This document shows, piece by piece, positions 7,978-16,475 of a stretch of 46,086 bases of DNA (positions are counted from its first letter, which is position 1; every line of letters starts with the position of its first letter). The notes under the pieces are model-generated. The model ran no database searches. It was not told the DNA's origin and worked only from the letters and a program-made list of their open reading frames with translations. The stretch is from Treponema sp. (GTDB taxonomy: Bacteria > Spirochaetota > Spirochaetia > Treponematales > Treponemataceae). A program made the position numbers and the translations under genes. The stretch is taken from the NCBI GenBank assembly GCA_017961705.1, contig JAGCWT010000183.1:1-46086 (forward strand). The letters are read 5' to 3'.

Positions 7978-8325
7978 ATGAACTGGTTAATAATCGTTTC
8001 AAATCCAAATGATGAAAATGCTCAGCTGGTGCAGGATTTCCTAAGCGGAAAATTCGGTGCGGAGTCTTCCAAGGTTCTTTTGTACCCCAACATTTCCAGA
8101 GAAGAGCTTTTTGATGTCTGCAACAAGGTTCTGGTCGCCTCTCATTTTATTATTTTGGACAGCGAGAGGCTCCACAAGCTAAACGACTACAACTATATCC
8201 TTGGCCTTATCCGCGGAAGGCAGTGTCCGGCTTTTATCTTTGAGGGCCGCCCCTACATCCGCCGCTACGAGTCTTTGGAAAAAGAGCTAAGGGGCAGTTC
8301 CTATTTTACCTGTTTTCCCATTTGA
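7978..8325 (+). CDS. Unrecognised 115-residue protein, alpha/beta fold, TIR-like in outline
   Basis: I do not recognise a family with confidence. The sequence starts with a hydrophobic strand (WLIIVSNPNDENAQLVQDFL), then SKVLLYPNISREELFDVC and ASHFIILDSERLHK. A further strand is CPAFIFEG. That alternation of short strands and helices would suit a Rossmann-like or TIR-like signalling domain. It has no signal peptide or membrane segment. It is the first gene of a long operon and its stop overlaps the start of the ankyrin gene (TTTGA). The two frames could belong to one protein in relatives: an N-terminal sensor-like domain plus ankyrin repeats, separated here by a -1 frame change. Confidence 0.6.
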   Translation: MNWLIIVSNPNDENAQLVQDFLSGKFGAESSKVLLYPNISREELFDVCNKVLVASHFIILDSERLHKLNDYNYILGLIRGRQCPAFIFEGRPYIRRYESLEKELRGSSYFTCFPI

Positions 8326-8906
8326 ACGAATTGACCAATTTGATCGAAAAAAATTATGAAAAATACCGCCGTGATGATGAGCAAAAGAATGCACTTGCAA
8401 GTCTTTTTGCCAACGGAATCCCCTTTACAAGCGACTGTTTTGCCCAGTACATTGCAAAAGACAATACGGAAATCTGCGAAACATTCTTTAAGGCCGGCAT
8501 GCTGATGAATGCGCGCACTTCCAACGGAATACCGCTTTTGTGCATTGCCACAAGAAACGATTGTATCTCCAAGGTCAAGTGGCTGCTGGAAAACGGTGCA
8601 GACATAGACGCAATTTCTTCGGACAGAGGCTACAGCCCTGTAATGGATGCGGTCTGGCGCAAGAACTTTGACATAACAAAATACCTTATTTCCAAGGGGG
8701 CAGACCTTAGCTTTGTAAGTTCAGACGGACAGCCAATCCTTGTGCTTGCAGTAGGAAACGGAAATGTGGACATTGTAAAAATCCTTTTGGAGAACGGTGC
8801 AGATCCGGACATAAAGGACAGCATGGGAATGAGCGCCAGGGAATATGCCCTTCTTTTTAAGAAGAAACCAATGATTGAACTTATGGAGAAATTTCCAAAA
8901 AAATAG
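8322..8906 (+). CDS. Ankyrin-repeat protein
   Basis: A 194-residue protein made of about four ankyrin repeats. Typical segments are KWLLENGADIDAISSDRGYS, KYLISKGADLSFVSSDG and VKILLENGADPDIKDSMG. Such repeats bind partner proteins, and the partner is unknown. The start assigned here is TTG 8322, inside the stop of the preceding gene (ATTTGA), with no upstream Shine-Dalgarno sequence. Translation would therefore depend on re-initiation after the upstream stop, or on a -1 frameshift that fuses the two products. murG follows after 17 nt with a good ribosome-binding site. Confidence 0.82.
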   Translation: MNELTNLIEKNYEKYRRDDEQKNALASLFANGIPFTSDCFAQYIAKDNTEICETFFKAGMLMNARTSNGIPLLCIATRNDCISKVKWLLENGADIDAISSDRGYSPVMDAVWRKNFDITKYLISKGADLSFVSSDGQPILVLAVGNGNVDIVKILLENGADPDIKDSMGMSAREYALLFKKKPMIELMEKFPKK

Positions 8907-8923
8907 ATAAGGAAGAGAGATAT

Positions 8924-10069
8924 ATGCCTTTAAAAATCGTATTTGCCGGAGGAGGAACTGGCGGCCACATTTATCCGGGCATTGCAGTAGCAGACTCCCT
9001 AAAGGCCCTTGCAGAATCAAAGGGGCTTTCCGTAGAAATATACTGGATTGGAAACGGCAGCGGCATGGACAGGGATATTGTAGAAAAGAACCTTGTTTCT
9101 GCTGGTGGCAGCATCACTGAATTTTTAGGAATCCCCTGCGGAAAGCTAAGACGTTATTTTTCTTTGCGAAACTTTGTGGATCTTTTTAAGATTGCGGGTG
9201 GTTTCTTTAAGTCAATGTCCATTCTGGGAAAGATAAAACCGGATGTCCTTTTTTCCAAGGGTGGTTTTGTAAGCGTTCCCCCATGCCTTGCGGCAAAGAT
9301 GAAGCGCATTCCCTATTACACCCATGAGTGCGACTTTACTCCGGGACTTGCAACCAAGCTTAACAGCGGCGGTGCCAAGAACATTTTTGTCTCCTACGAA
9401 GAAAGTTCAAAATACCTAAAGGGAAAGAATGCCGCCAAGTGCCTTGTTACCGGTAATCCTGTGCGCCCGGTTTTCTATGAGGACAATAGGGATGCGGGTC
9501 TTGAATTCCTTGGTGTTCCCAAGAACCATGAAAAGCCAGTGCTCCTTGTTTTGGGAGGAAGCTCTGGTGCCCTGCAGATAAACAACCTTGTGGTTCAGAA
9601 CATTACATGGCTAAAGGAAAGGTTCATCGTGGTTCATCAGACCGGAAAGGCCTTTGCCCACGACAATCCGCTTCTTATGGCATCCCGTAACGACTCCTAC
9701 AAGCCCTACGACTTTATCTACAGCGAAATGCCGTCTGTAATACAGGCAAGCGACGTTGTTCTTTCGCGTGCAGGTGCAAATTCAATCTGGGAATGTGCCG
9801 TCTGCTCAAAGCCAATGGTTCTTGTTCCCCTGTGTGGCTCCGGAACAAGGGGCGATCAGGTTGACAATGCGCGTTTTATTCAGCAAAATGGTGCAGCAAT
9901 GGCCCTTATTGGCAAGGATGCGGATTCCGACCATCTTAAGGAAGCGTTGGAGTCTCTCTTGTCCAAGGAAAAGCGGGATTCACTTTCTGCTGCCTGCAAA
10001 AAGTTGTGCGGAGAAAAGGTTCCGTCTCAGAGCATTGCAAATCATATTCTTGAAGGACTTAAAAAATGA
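8924..10069 (+). CDS. murG: UDP-N-acetylglucosamine--N-acetylmuramyl-(pentapeptide) pyrophosphoryl-undecaprenol GlcNAc transferase MurG
   Basis: A 381-residue GT28 glycosyltransferase that converts lipid I to lipid II at the inner face of the cytoplasmic membrane. The N-terminal glycine loop FAGGGTGGHIYPGIA lies at residues 6-20. A second donor-binding loop, LVLGGSSGALQIN, follows in the C-terminal Rossmann domain. Later come VVLSRAGANSIWE and the acceptor-side DQVDNARF. Length is slightly above the usual 355-370. AAGGAAGAGAG precedes the ATG. The last bases overlap cvpA as ATGA, so the two are translationally coupled. Confidence 0.96.
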   Translation: MPLKIVFAGGGTGGHIYPGIAVADSLKALAESKGLSVEIYWIGNGSGMDRDIVEKNLVSAGGSITEFLGIPCGKLRRYFSLRNFVDLFKIAGGFFKSMSILGKIKPDVLFSKGGFVSVPPCLAAKMKRIPYYTHECDFTPGLATKLNSGGAKNIFVSYEESSKYLKGKNAAKCLVTGNPVRPVFYEDNRDAGLEFLGVPKNHEKPVLLVLGGSSGALQINNLVVQNITWLKERFIVVHQTGKAFAHDNPLLMASRNDSYKPYDFIYSEMPSVIQASDVVLSRAGANSIWECAVCSKPMVLVPLCGSGTRGDQVDNARFIQQNGAAMALIGKDADSDHLKEALESLLSKEKRDSLSAACKKLCGEKVPSQSIANHILEGLKK

Positions 10070-10593
10070 ATTTACCAATCATCGACTTGTTGTTTCTGCT
10101 TATAATACTTTTGTGTGCAGTAATATGCCTCGTAAAAGGTTTTGTTAACAGCGTATTTAATAAGGCCGCTCCAATACTTGCTTTGTGGGCTGCCGTTCTT
10201 GGCTGGAGACCTTTGTCTTCCATGCTAAAGGATACAATAAAAATTTCCGTGCTCAACTACATTGCCTCTTTCCTGATTATTTTTATCGTAGTCTTCATAA
10301 TGATAAAAATCCTCCAGATGATTCTTGGCAATATTTTTGAAGGAAAGATTCTAGGTTCCCTGGACAGAACCCTGGGCTTTTTCTTTGGCGTAATAGAAGG
10401 TCTTGTAATAGTCCTTTTGATTATGATTATCCTTTCAGCCCAACCTTGGTTTGACGTAAGCGGAATTTTTGCCGGCAGCGTTTTCTACAGGATATTTGCC
10501 CCCGTGGTAAATTCAAACGTTAATGCAATTTCAAATTCGGTAAAAAATGCCTCTGCCTGTCTTTTCATTGGGGGAAAATCCCTGAATGTTTGA
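10066..10593 (+). CDS. cvpA: CvpA-family inner-membrane protein
   Basis: A 175-residue protein with four hydrophobic segments at about residues 5-22, 26-44, 60-82 and 100-125. The first contains DLLFLLIILLCAVICLVKGF, the conserved CvpA beginning. Between segments three and four it has LGSLDRTLGFFFGVIEG, the family signature. CvpA proteins are needed for envelope homeostasis in several bacteria, and the exact biochemical role is not settled. It overlaps murG by 4 nt and the next gene by 8 nt. The murG-cvpA pairing resembles T. pallidum. Confidence 0.85.
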   Translation: MNLPIIDLLFLLIILLCAVICLVKGFVNSVFNKAAPILALWAAVLGWRPLSSMLKDTIKISVLNYIASFLIIFIVVFIMIKILQMILGNIFEGKILGSLDRTLGFFFGVIEGLVIVLLIMIILSAQPWFDVSGIFAGSVFYRIFAPVVNSNVNAISNSVKNASACLFIGGKSLNV

Positions 10594-11830
10594 CAACCTG
10601 CTTTATCAAAGTGCCTCATCCCTGCTTTCGGAAGACATAAGAAAGAACTGCCTGCCAAATTCAATATTGTTTGCTGGCCCCGCTGCCTCTGGAAAGCTAA
10701 CCTGTGCCCTTGAACTTGCCAGGGTGCTTGCATGCAGACAGACGCCCCGCGGAGAGTGGAACTGTACTTGCCCAAGCTGCCTTAGGAACAAAGCCTTGGT
10801 AAGCCAGAACGTGCTTGTTTGTGGACCAGGAGACAGAACGCTTGAAATTGCCGCCGCAAAGACAACACTTTTGAATCAGAGCATAAACAATACAAGTCAT
10901 GTGGAGGCTGCCCGCTATCTTTACCTGCGCGCTGTAAGAAAACTTACCGTTAGGTTTAGCCCCGTACTCTGGGAGGGGGATTCAAGCCTTGCAAAGTTTT
11001 CGCCCCTTTTGCAGTCAATAAATGATTCCCTTGAGCTTTTGGAGCCGGGACGCACTTTGCCGGACGAAGCTTCCCTTACAAAAATCCTTGACTCTGTTGG
11101 TGAGCAGTGTGAAAAGCTTGAGAATTCATTTTTATACAATGCACTTCCAGTTTCTCAGATAAGACGCTTTTCCGCATGGGCACACCTTAGTTCTGGAAGC
11201 GGCCAGAAAGTTCTCATAATAGAAAATGCAGACTGCATGGAAGACAGTTCAAGAAATGCGCTGCTAAAAATTCTTGAAGAGCCGCCGGAAGCCGTTACCT
11301 TTATTCTTACGACAACCAAGCGGGGGGCAATGCTTCCGACTATACTTTCCCGTGTGCGTACCTACAATTTTTTTGAACGCACTGCAGAACAGCAGAAGAC
11401 TGTTATAAGCCGTGTTTTTAGGCAGAGCGGTGGAGGCTATAATTCTCCAGTAGAGACCGTTAGCGGTTTCTTGCAGACTTATCTTCCTGTAAAGCCGGAT
11501 ACGGTAAAGGAATACGCTGCATCTTACTTTGAGACCCTTGCCCAAGGCCATGTTCCGGACATTGCTTCCATAATAAAAGGCTGCGGAAACTTTGACCCCA
11601 GGCTTTTGCTCAATATATTTTTTGCAGGAATAATTGATTCCCAGAAAAAGCTTTTGGCAACACCAGCCGGTGCAGAAGCTTCGTCACAAATATTAGTTCA
11701 AATTCGTAAGGTTTACAACAACATAAACATGTTCAATCAAAATGCGCTCTCTGCTTTTGAAGAGCTAACCCGCGAACTTTTGCAGATTAATTTTGTTCAC
11801 GGAGGAATTTTCAGGGAAGCACTTGAATGA
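10586..11830 (+). CDS. DNA polymerase III delta-prime/gamma-like clamp-loader ATPase
   Basis: A 414-residue AAA+ protein. The Walker A loop GPAASGKLT is at residues 31-39. The zinc-binding type sequence CTCPSC follows near residue 60, as in gamma and delta-prime clamp-loader subunits. Walker B/sensor-like segments are VLIIENADCMEDSSRNALLK and LEEPPEAVTFILTTT. An insertion of roughly 60-70 residues separates the zinc region from the ENAD segment. The family Ser-Arg-Cys motif is changed to Ser-Arg-Val. It is probably the delta-prime (holB-type) subunit for this replisome. It overlaps cvpA by 8 nt and the kinase gene by 4 nt. Confidence 0.8.
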   Translation: MFDNLLYQSASSLLSEDIRKNCLPNSILFAGPAASGKLTCALELARVLACRQTPRGEWNCTCPSCLRNKALVSQNVLVCGPGDRTLEIAAAKTTLLNQSINNTSHVEAARYLYLRAVRKLTVRFSPVLWEGDSSLAKFSPLLQSINDSLELLEPGRTLPDEASLTKILDSVGEQCEKLENSFLYNALPVSQIRRFSAWAHLSSGSGQKVLIIENADCMEDSSRNALLKILEEPPEAVTFILTTTKRGAMLPTILSRVRTYNFFERTAEQQKTVISRVFRQSGGGYNSPVETVSGFLQTYLPVKPDTVKEYAASYFETLAQGHVPDIASIIKGCGNFDPRLLLNIFFAGIIDSQKKLLATPAGAEASSQILVQIRKVYNNINMFNQNALSAFEELTRELLQINFVHGGIFREALE

Positions 11831-13098
11831 AAGATTTTGTAAAGAAGGTTTCTAAAAAGATTTCGAAGTTGTCGGAAGCCCAGCTTGCGGCCCTGTTCGA
11901 AGATCTTAATTCAGAAAATGACGTACTCAATTCTCTGGTGGAAAGCCTTTCCACTGGTCTTGTAATTGTGGACGAGAACTACATTATAATGCAGCACAAC
12001 AAGGCAGCCGAGCGTCTTGTTCCCTTTGTTTCCCGCCAGGCATACAGCGAGCAGCTTCCTGTTTGGCAGCTGGTGGACGACGAGCCACTTTCCTTTTTCC
12101 TTAAGTCTTGTGCAAATGAGCAGAAGACAAATGTGAGCGAAGAATTTTCCATAGCATCTGAAGGCGGAATAAAATTTTTGAACGTAACAATTTTGCCTTT
12201 TGTTCAGAAGCACTGGAACGAGACAAGCGATGTTGTAGAAACAAAAATCGTGGGCTACATAATTACAGTTGATGACATTACCCAAAAGCGCCAGCAGGAA
12301 ATTCTTTTGCACCGCATGGAAAGCCTTGCAAGCCTTACAAACCTTGCCGCTTCTGTTGCCCACGAGATAAAGAATCCGCTTGGGGCAATAAGCATCCATA
12401 TTCAGCTTTTGCAGAAGGCCGTAAAAAAAGCCCGCAGTGGAAACGGAATGCTTCCTGCGCAAAAATTCATGGAAGACTATCTTGACGTTGTGAATGAAGA
12501 GATTGACAACCTGAACAAAATAGTGCTTGACTTTTTGTTTGCCGTAAGACCGGTTCAGGCTACAATGACTCTTTGTTCCCCGGATTCGTTAATAGAAAAA
12601 TTCACTTCTTTTTTTAAGCCGGAATTTGACGCAAAGAATGTGTCTCTTGAACTTCGCCTTTCCAAAAAGAACACCCGCCTTTTGATGGACGAAAAACTTT
12701 TCCGCGAAGTGATTGTGAACATAGTGCAGAATGCCCTTGCCGCAATTACCCAGCGTTTTTCTTCTGCACAGGAGGGTGGGGGTGACGCTTTTGCCCACGG
12801 AGAGCTTATCATAGAATCCTGCGTAAAAGATGAGCATTATTTTTTGAGCTTTGCAGACAACGGCAGCGGTATGGACAGCGAAACTTCTTCCCATATCTTT
12901 GAGCCTTACTACACCACAAAGTCAAACGGAACGGGGCTTGGGCTTACCACCGTATATAAAATCATCAAGGAATTCCGCGGAGACATAGACGTTAAGTCTG
13001 TGCTTGGGCATGGAACGGTATTTACAATTACCCTTCCTGTTCCTCAGAGCGGAGTAAAACTTATTGCCTCCAAAAAAAGCGCGAAGGATGAAAAATGA
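11827..13098 (+). CDS. atoS: Soluble PAS-type sensor histidine kinase (NtrB/AtoS class)
   Basis: A 423-residue cytoplasmic kinase with no membrane segment. Residues about 35-155 form a PAS-like sensory domain starting LVESLSTGLVIVDENYIIMQ. The phospho-acceptor His179 lies in SVAHEIKNPLGAI. The ATP-binding domain contains NIVQNALAA (N box), DNGSGMD (G1) and TKSNGTGLGLTTV (G2). It overlaps its neighbours on both sides by 4 nt, and its partner response regulator follows directly. The signal is unknown. The atoS/atoC names follow annotation of this pair in treponemes and do not imply acetoacetate sensing. Confidence 0.9.
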   Translation: MKDFVKKVSKKISKLSEAQLAALFEDLNSENDVLNSLVESLSTGLVIVDENYIIMQHNKAAERLVPFVSRQAYSEQLPVWQLVDDEPLSFFLKSCANEQKTNVSEEFSIASEGGIKFLNVTILPFVQKHWNETSDVVETKIVGYIITVDDITQKRQQEILLHRMESLASLTNLAASVAHEIKNPLGAISIHIQLLQKAVKKARSGNGMLPAQKFMEDYLDVVNEEIDNLNKIVLDFLFAVRPVQATMTLCSPDSLIEKFTSFFKPEFDAKNVSLELRLSKKNTRLLMDEKLFREVIVNIVQNALAAITQRFSSAQEGGGDAFAHGELIIESCVKDEHYFLSFADNGSGMDSETSSHIFEPYYTTKSNGTGLGLTTVYKIIKEFRGDIDVKSVLGHGTVFTITLPVPQSGVKLIASKKSAKDEK

Positions 13099-14471
13099 AA
13101 TTTACTCTTCTTATTATTGATGATGAAAAAAACATTCGCGAAGGTCTGGCCGCAAATTTTGAGCTGGAAGACTACAATGTAAAGACTGCCGCAACCGGTG
13201 AAGAAGGCCTTAAAATCATCGAAAAGGGAGACATAGACCTTGTAATAACCGACTTGCGCATGCCTGGGATAAGCGGTGAGCAGGTTCTTGCAAAAGTAAC
13301 AGCAGAAACTCCTGGAATTCCCGTAATCATACTGACTGGACACGGAAGCATAGACAGTGCGGTGGATGCCATGCGCCACGGAGCCTATGACTTTTTAACA
13401 AAGCCGCTAAACCTTGACCAGCTTGGAATGATTGTAAAGCGTGCCCTTGAAAGCCGCGAGATGAGCCTTCAGCACCAGCAGCTTAAGCAAACCCTGGAAG
13501 GAAACGAAAGCCTTAAGGGAATGATTGGAAAGTCTGCCGCAATGCAAAAGGTTCAGGGGATGATCCGCAAGGTTGCAGACAGCAGGGCAAGCGTCCTTAT
13601 AACTGGCGAAAGCGGTGTTGGAAAGGAACTTGTGGCAAAGGCAATACACAATCTTTCCCAGCGCAAGGACAAGTCTTTCGTAGAGGTTCAGCTTTCATCT
13701 CTGAGCGAAAATGTAATAGAAAGCGAGCTTTTTGGCCACGAGAAGGGTGCCTATACCGGTGCAGACAGAATGCAGAAGGGCTGTTTTGAGCGTGCTCACG
13801 GCGGTACTATTTTTCTTGATGAAATTGGCGAGATAAACCAGAACGTACAGGTTAAGATTCTGCGTGTTTTGCAGGAAAGAAAATTTGAGCGTGTTGGCGG
13901 AGAACAGACCATTGAAGTTGACGTTAGAATCATAGCCGCAACAAACCGCAACCTGGAAGAAGAGGTAAAGGCCGGCCGCTTCCGTGAAGACTTGTACTAC
14001 CGCCTGAACGTAATCCACATAGAAGTTCCTCCGCTTAGAGAACGCAAGGACGACATACCCCTTTTGCTTTCACACTTCCTTAATGAATTCAATGCAGAGA
14101 ACAACAAGAGCATAAAGGGTGTGGACAACCGGGCAAAATCCCTTTTGTTCAAGTACAACTGGCCGGGAAATATCCGCGAATTGCGTAACTGTATGGAGAG
14201 CGCAGTTGTTATGTGCGGTGGGGATGAAATATCCAGTGCTGATTTGCCTCCGTCCATTAATGCAGGTAGCGGTGCAGACAGCATTTCACTTCCGCTGGGC
14301 ATTACGCTTGACGAAGCCGAAAAGATTATCATCCGTGAAAGCCTTGCGTTGAACCGCAACAACAAGAGCAAGACTGCAGACATGCTTGGCATTGGGCGCA
14401 AAACTTTGCAGCGGCGCTTGGCAGAGTGGGGGCTTGAAGGAGAAGATAAGACTGATGCAGACGATGTATGA
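13095..14471 (+). CDS. atoC: Sigma54-dependent response regulator (NtrC/AtoC class)
   Basis: A 458-residue activator. The receiver domain occupies residues 1-120, with Asp9/Asp10 and the phospho-acceptor Asp53 in ITDLRMPG. The AAA+ sigma54-interaction domain follows, with Walker A GESGVGKE (171-178) and Walker B GGTIFLDE (236-243). The sigma54-contact loop is GAYTGA (218-223), an accepted variant of GAFTGA. The C-terminal Fis-type helix-turn-helix is NNKSKTADMLGIGRKTLQRR. It should open sigma54 promoters after phosphorylation by the adjacent kinase. I saw no obvious sigma54 promoter (GG-N10-GC) for a neighbour in this window. Confidence 0.94.
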   Translation: MKFTLLIIDDEKNIREGLAANFELEDYNVKTAATGEEGLKIIEKGDIDLVITDLRMPGISGEQVLAKVTAETPGIPVIILTGHGSIDSAVDAMRHGAYDFLTKPLNLDQLGMIVKRALESREMSLQHQQLKQTLEGNESLKGMIGKSAAMQKVQGMIRKVADSRASVLITGESGVGKELVAKAIHNLSQRKDKSFVEVQLSSLSENVIESELFGHEKGAYTGADRMQKGCFERAHGGTIFLDEIGEINQNVQVKILRVLQERKFERVGGEQTIEVDVRIIAATNRNLEEEVKAGRFREDLYYRLNVIHIEVPPLRERKDDIPLLLSHFLNEFNAENNKSIKGVDNRAKSLLFKYNWPGNIRELRNCMESAVVMCGGDEISSADLPPSINAGSGADSISLPLGITLDEAEKIIIRESLALNRNNKSKTADMLGIGRKTLQRRLAEWGLEGEDKTDADDV

Positions 14472-15009
14472 CAAGCTCGGTGAACTTCTGAGCGAGACCC
14501 TTGAAGCTGGCGAGATAAAATTTGTCCGCGTTGAACGTCCGCAAAGAAATCAGCCGGAAAGCACAAAAGACGCAGAAAGTACAGAAAGCGCTAAAGCTAC
14601 AAAAGATGCAGATGCTGACTCTGGTGCATACGGAGCGGAAAACTCAGAAGAAAAAACTCAGGAAGCAAAGGCGGATTCCTCTGCCGGAAAAACTACTTCC
14701 CAGCAAAAGGGAAGTGGTGCCCAAACCCGAAGGCGCAGCACTACTTCTTCAGGCCCAAAGAAAAAGCCGGTTGCCAACAATTCATATTTTTACAAGAAAA
14801 TAACGCCCGAGCTTGAAAGGGCCTACAGGCTCTTGGACATAAACTTCCAGTCAAGCCTGGACGACGCAAAAAAAGCCTACAAGGAAAAACTTAAGTATTA
14901 CCATCCTGACCGCTATGCCGGAAATGAAGTTCTTACCAAAGTTGCCACGGACAAGACAAGGCAGATTGTAGAGTCCTTCAATATGATTTCTGAATTCCTT
15001 ACAAAATAA
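14455..15009 (+). CDS. J-domain (DnaJ-like) protein with disordered middle
   Basis: The start is placed at ATG 14455, behind AAGGAG at 14437-14442; an ATG at 14464 is also possible. The product is 184 residues. A short N-terminal part (MYDKLGELLSETLEAGEIKF) is followed by a low-complexity Lys/Glu/Ser/Ala linker of about 80 residues. A C-terminal J-domain carries the His-Pro-Asp motif at residues 150-152 in YYHPDRYAG. J-domains stimulate Hsp70 ATPase; here the domain is C-terminal and there is no zinc or substrate domain. The gene starts inside the 3' end of atoC and is last in the operon. Confidence 0.82.
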   Translation: MQTMYDKLGELLSETLEAGEIKFVRVERPQRNQPESTKDAESTESAKATKDADADSGAYGAENSEEKTQEAKADSSAGKTTSQQKGSGAQTRRRSTTSSGPKKKPVANNSYFYKKITPELERAYRLLDINFQSSLDDAKKAYKEKLKYYHPDRYAGNEVLTKVATDKTRQIVESFNMISEFLTK

Positions 15010-15077
15010 AAAAAAAGCGCGGCTTCAAAAAAGCTGTGTTACACGATTGCGTGTGCCTTTTTTGAAAATACGCGCTT
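15008..15077 (-). terminator. Long intrinsic terminator between glgC and the J-domain gene
   Basis: On the minus strand AAGCGCG, TTCAAAAAAG and ACACG pair in turn with CGTGT, CTTTTTTGAA and CGCGCTT, and nine Ts follow. It should stop transcripts from glgC and from the internal sigma28 promoter. The inner stem also has a T-run on the plus strand, so it may work for the convergent operon as well. Confidence 0.8.
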
Positions 15078-15109
15078 GTATGCCGCGGCAACCTTAGTTC
15101 CGCAGCGTT
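15008..15109 (-). ncRNA. Predicted sigma28-driven small RNA of about 100 nt with terminator hairpin
   Basis: No coding sequence is present. A near-perfect sigma28 promoter points into this stretch. The transcript would begin near 15109 and form a 5' hairpin GCTGCGG/CCGCGGC with the 11-nt loop AACTAAGGTTG. A long terminator stem would follow: AAGCGCG pairs with CGCGCTT, then TTCAAAAAAG with CTTTTTTGAA, then ACACG with CGTGT. It ends in nine Ts (15008-15016 read on the minus strand). The loop AAGG is Shine-Dalgarno-like. The stem could equally be the shared terminator of glgC and the J-domain gene; the promoter is what argues for a separate RNA. Confidence 0.5.
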
Positions 15110-15115
15110 AACTTA

Positions 15116-15142
15116 ATATCGGCTGTTCAGAAAAAAACTTTA
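15116..15142 (-). promoter_or_regulatory. Sigma28-like promoter just downstream of glgC
   Basis: On the minus strand TAAA (15142-15139), exactly 15 nt, then GCCGATAT (15123-15116). It matches 11 of 12 positions of TAAA-N15-GCCGATAA. It begins 10 nt after the glgC stop codon and no ORF lies downstream before the terminator. Confidence 0.65.
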
Positions 15143-15151
15143 CAGCCAATT

Positions 15152-16444
15152 TTAAATTACAGTTCCAGCCGGAATCACAGCCCCACGCCTAATTACAATA
15201 ATGCCGTCTGCGCTGTAGAAGGTTCCGTGGTCTCCGTCCTCATATTTTTTACCGCTTACGTTTATGCAGCAGTTGTCTCCAATATGGGCGTTTTTGTCGA
15301 TAATGGCTTTTGTTATCTTGCAGTTCTTGCCAATTCCAATGTTTGGAATTTTGTTCTTTGCATTGTCTGCAAGCTGTTCAGCATTCTCGTAATAGTCTGC
15401 ACCCATCATGATAACGCCGTCCAGGTCGCATCCTTCGTTGATTATGGAACGCACACCGATTACGGAACGCTGCAGCCTTGAGTTTGTGATTACGCATCCT
15501 TCGCTTGCAAGTGTTCCAGTCATGTCTGCATGGTTTATCTTGCTTGGCGGAAGGTTTCTCATGTGGGTGTAAATTGGGCTGTCTTCATCGTAGAAGTTAA
15601 AGTGTGGGAAGGGGTTGGTAAGGTCAAGCGTTGCCTCGTAGAAGGAGCGGATTGTACCAATGTCTTCCCAGTAGCCGTCGAATATGTAGCTGTTTACCTT
15701 CTTGTTCTTGATTGCATCGGGGATGATTTCCTTGCCAAAGTCATTGCGCTCGTTTGCAAGCATTTCTTCCATTGCATCTGCATTAAAGATGTAGATACCC
15801 ATGGAAGCAAGGTATTCAAGTTTTGGATCCAGGTCGCCGCGTGATTTTTCAGGAATCTTCCAGTTGTCAATGTTAAGGTCCTTGGCTGGCTTTTCCATAA
15901 AGGCTGTGATTTTGTTTGAATCGTCAACACGCATGATGCCAAAGCCGGATGCATCTTCACGGTTTACCGCCTTTGCTGCAATCGTAATGTCTGCACCGGA
16001 AGCAATGTGCTCGTTCATAAAGGCCTTAAGGTCCATGCGGTAAAGCTGGTCACCGGAAAGGATGATGTAGTGGGTTGGCTTTTGAACGCGGAAGTGGGCA
16101 AGGTTTTTGCGTACTGCGTCTGCCGTTCCCTCGTACCAGCCTGAATGTTCAAGCGTCTGTTCTGCCGCAAGGATTTCAACAAAACCGTGGCTAAAACGGT
16201 CAAAGTTGTATGAGTTTATGATGTGAAGGTGAAGTGATGCCGAGTTGAACTGGGTAAGCAGGTAAATCTTTTTATATCCGCTGTTGATACAGTTTGAAAT
16301 CGGAATGTCTACGATTCTATATTTTCCGCCGAACGGAACGGCTGGCTTTGAACGCTCTTTAGTAAGGGGGTAGAGTCTTGTTCCTTTTCCTCCGCCCAAA
16401 ATGATAGAAAGAACCCTGGGTTCCTGAATTTGTTGCTTTGCCAT
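15152..16444 (-). CDS. glgC: Glucose-1-phosphate adenylyltransferase (ADP-glucose pyrophosphorylase)
   Basis: The start is set at ATG 16444 (MAKQQIQEPR), behind GGAGG; an in-frame upstream extension to 16507 lacks a ribosome-binding site. The product is 430 residues. It makes ADP-glucose from glucose-1-phosphate and ATP, the committed step of glycogen synthesis. The nucleotidyltransferase motif LGGGKGTRLYPLTKERSKPA lies near residues 16-35, followed by VPFGGKYRIVDIPISN. The substrate region LSGDQLYRMD and the C-terminal left-handed beta-helix (IINEGCDLDGVIMMGADYYE) are present. It has its own promoter and no adjacent glycogen genes. Confidence 0.95.
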   Translation of the reverse strand: MAKQQIQEPRVLSIILGGGKGTRLYPLTKERSKPAVPFGGKYRIVDIPISNCINSGYKKIYLLTQFNSASLHLHIINSYNFDRFSHGFVEILAAEQTLEHSGWYEGTADAVRKNLAHFRVQKPTHYIILSGDQLYRMDLKAFMNEHIASGADITIAAKAVNREDASGFGIMRVDDSNKITAFMEKPAKDLNIDNWKIPEKSRGDLDPKLEYLASMGIYIFNADAMEEMLANERNDFGKEIIPDAIKNKKVNSYIFDGYWEDIGTIRSFYEATLDLTNPFPHFNFYDEDSPIYTHMRNLPPSKINHADMTGTLASEGCVITNSRLQRSVIGVRSIINEGCDLDGVIMMGADYYENAEQLADNAKNKIPNIGIGKNCKITKAIIDKNAHIGDNCCINVSGKKYEDGDHGTFYSADGIIVIRRGAVIPAGTVI

Positions 16445-16475
16445 AATTATTATTCCTCCAAAACTTATAAATAAT

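Noticed and set aside
8308-8325. Classical -1 slippery heptamer at the ankyrin junction
   Set aside because: The bases TTTTCCC allow P-site but not full A-site re-pairing, and no downstream stem was evident, so programmed frameshifting is only one option and is not called as a feature.
14287-14471. Upstream in-frame extension of the J-domain protein from ATG 14386
   Set aside because: The extension lies inside the Fis-type helix-turn-helix coding region of atoC and has no ribosome-binding site; ATG 14455 has AAGGAG.
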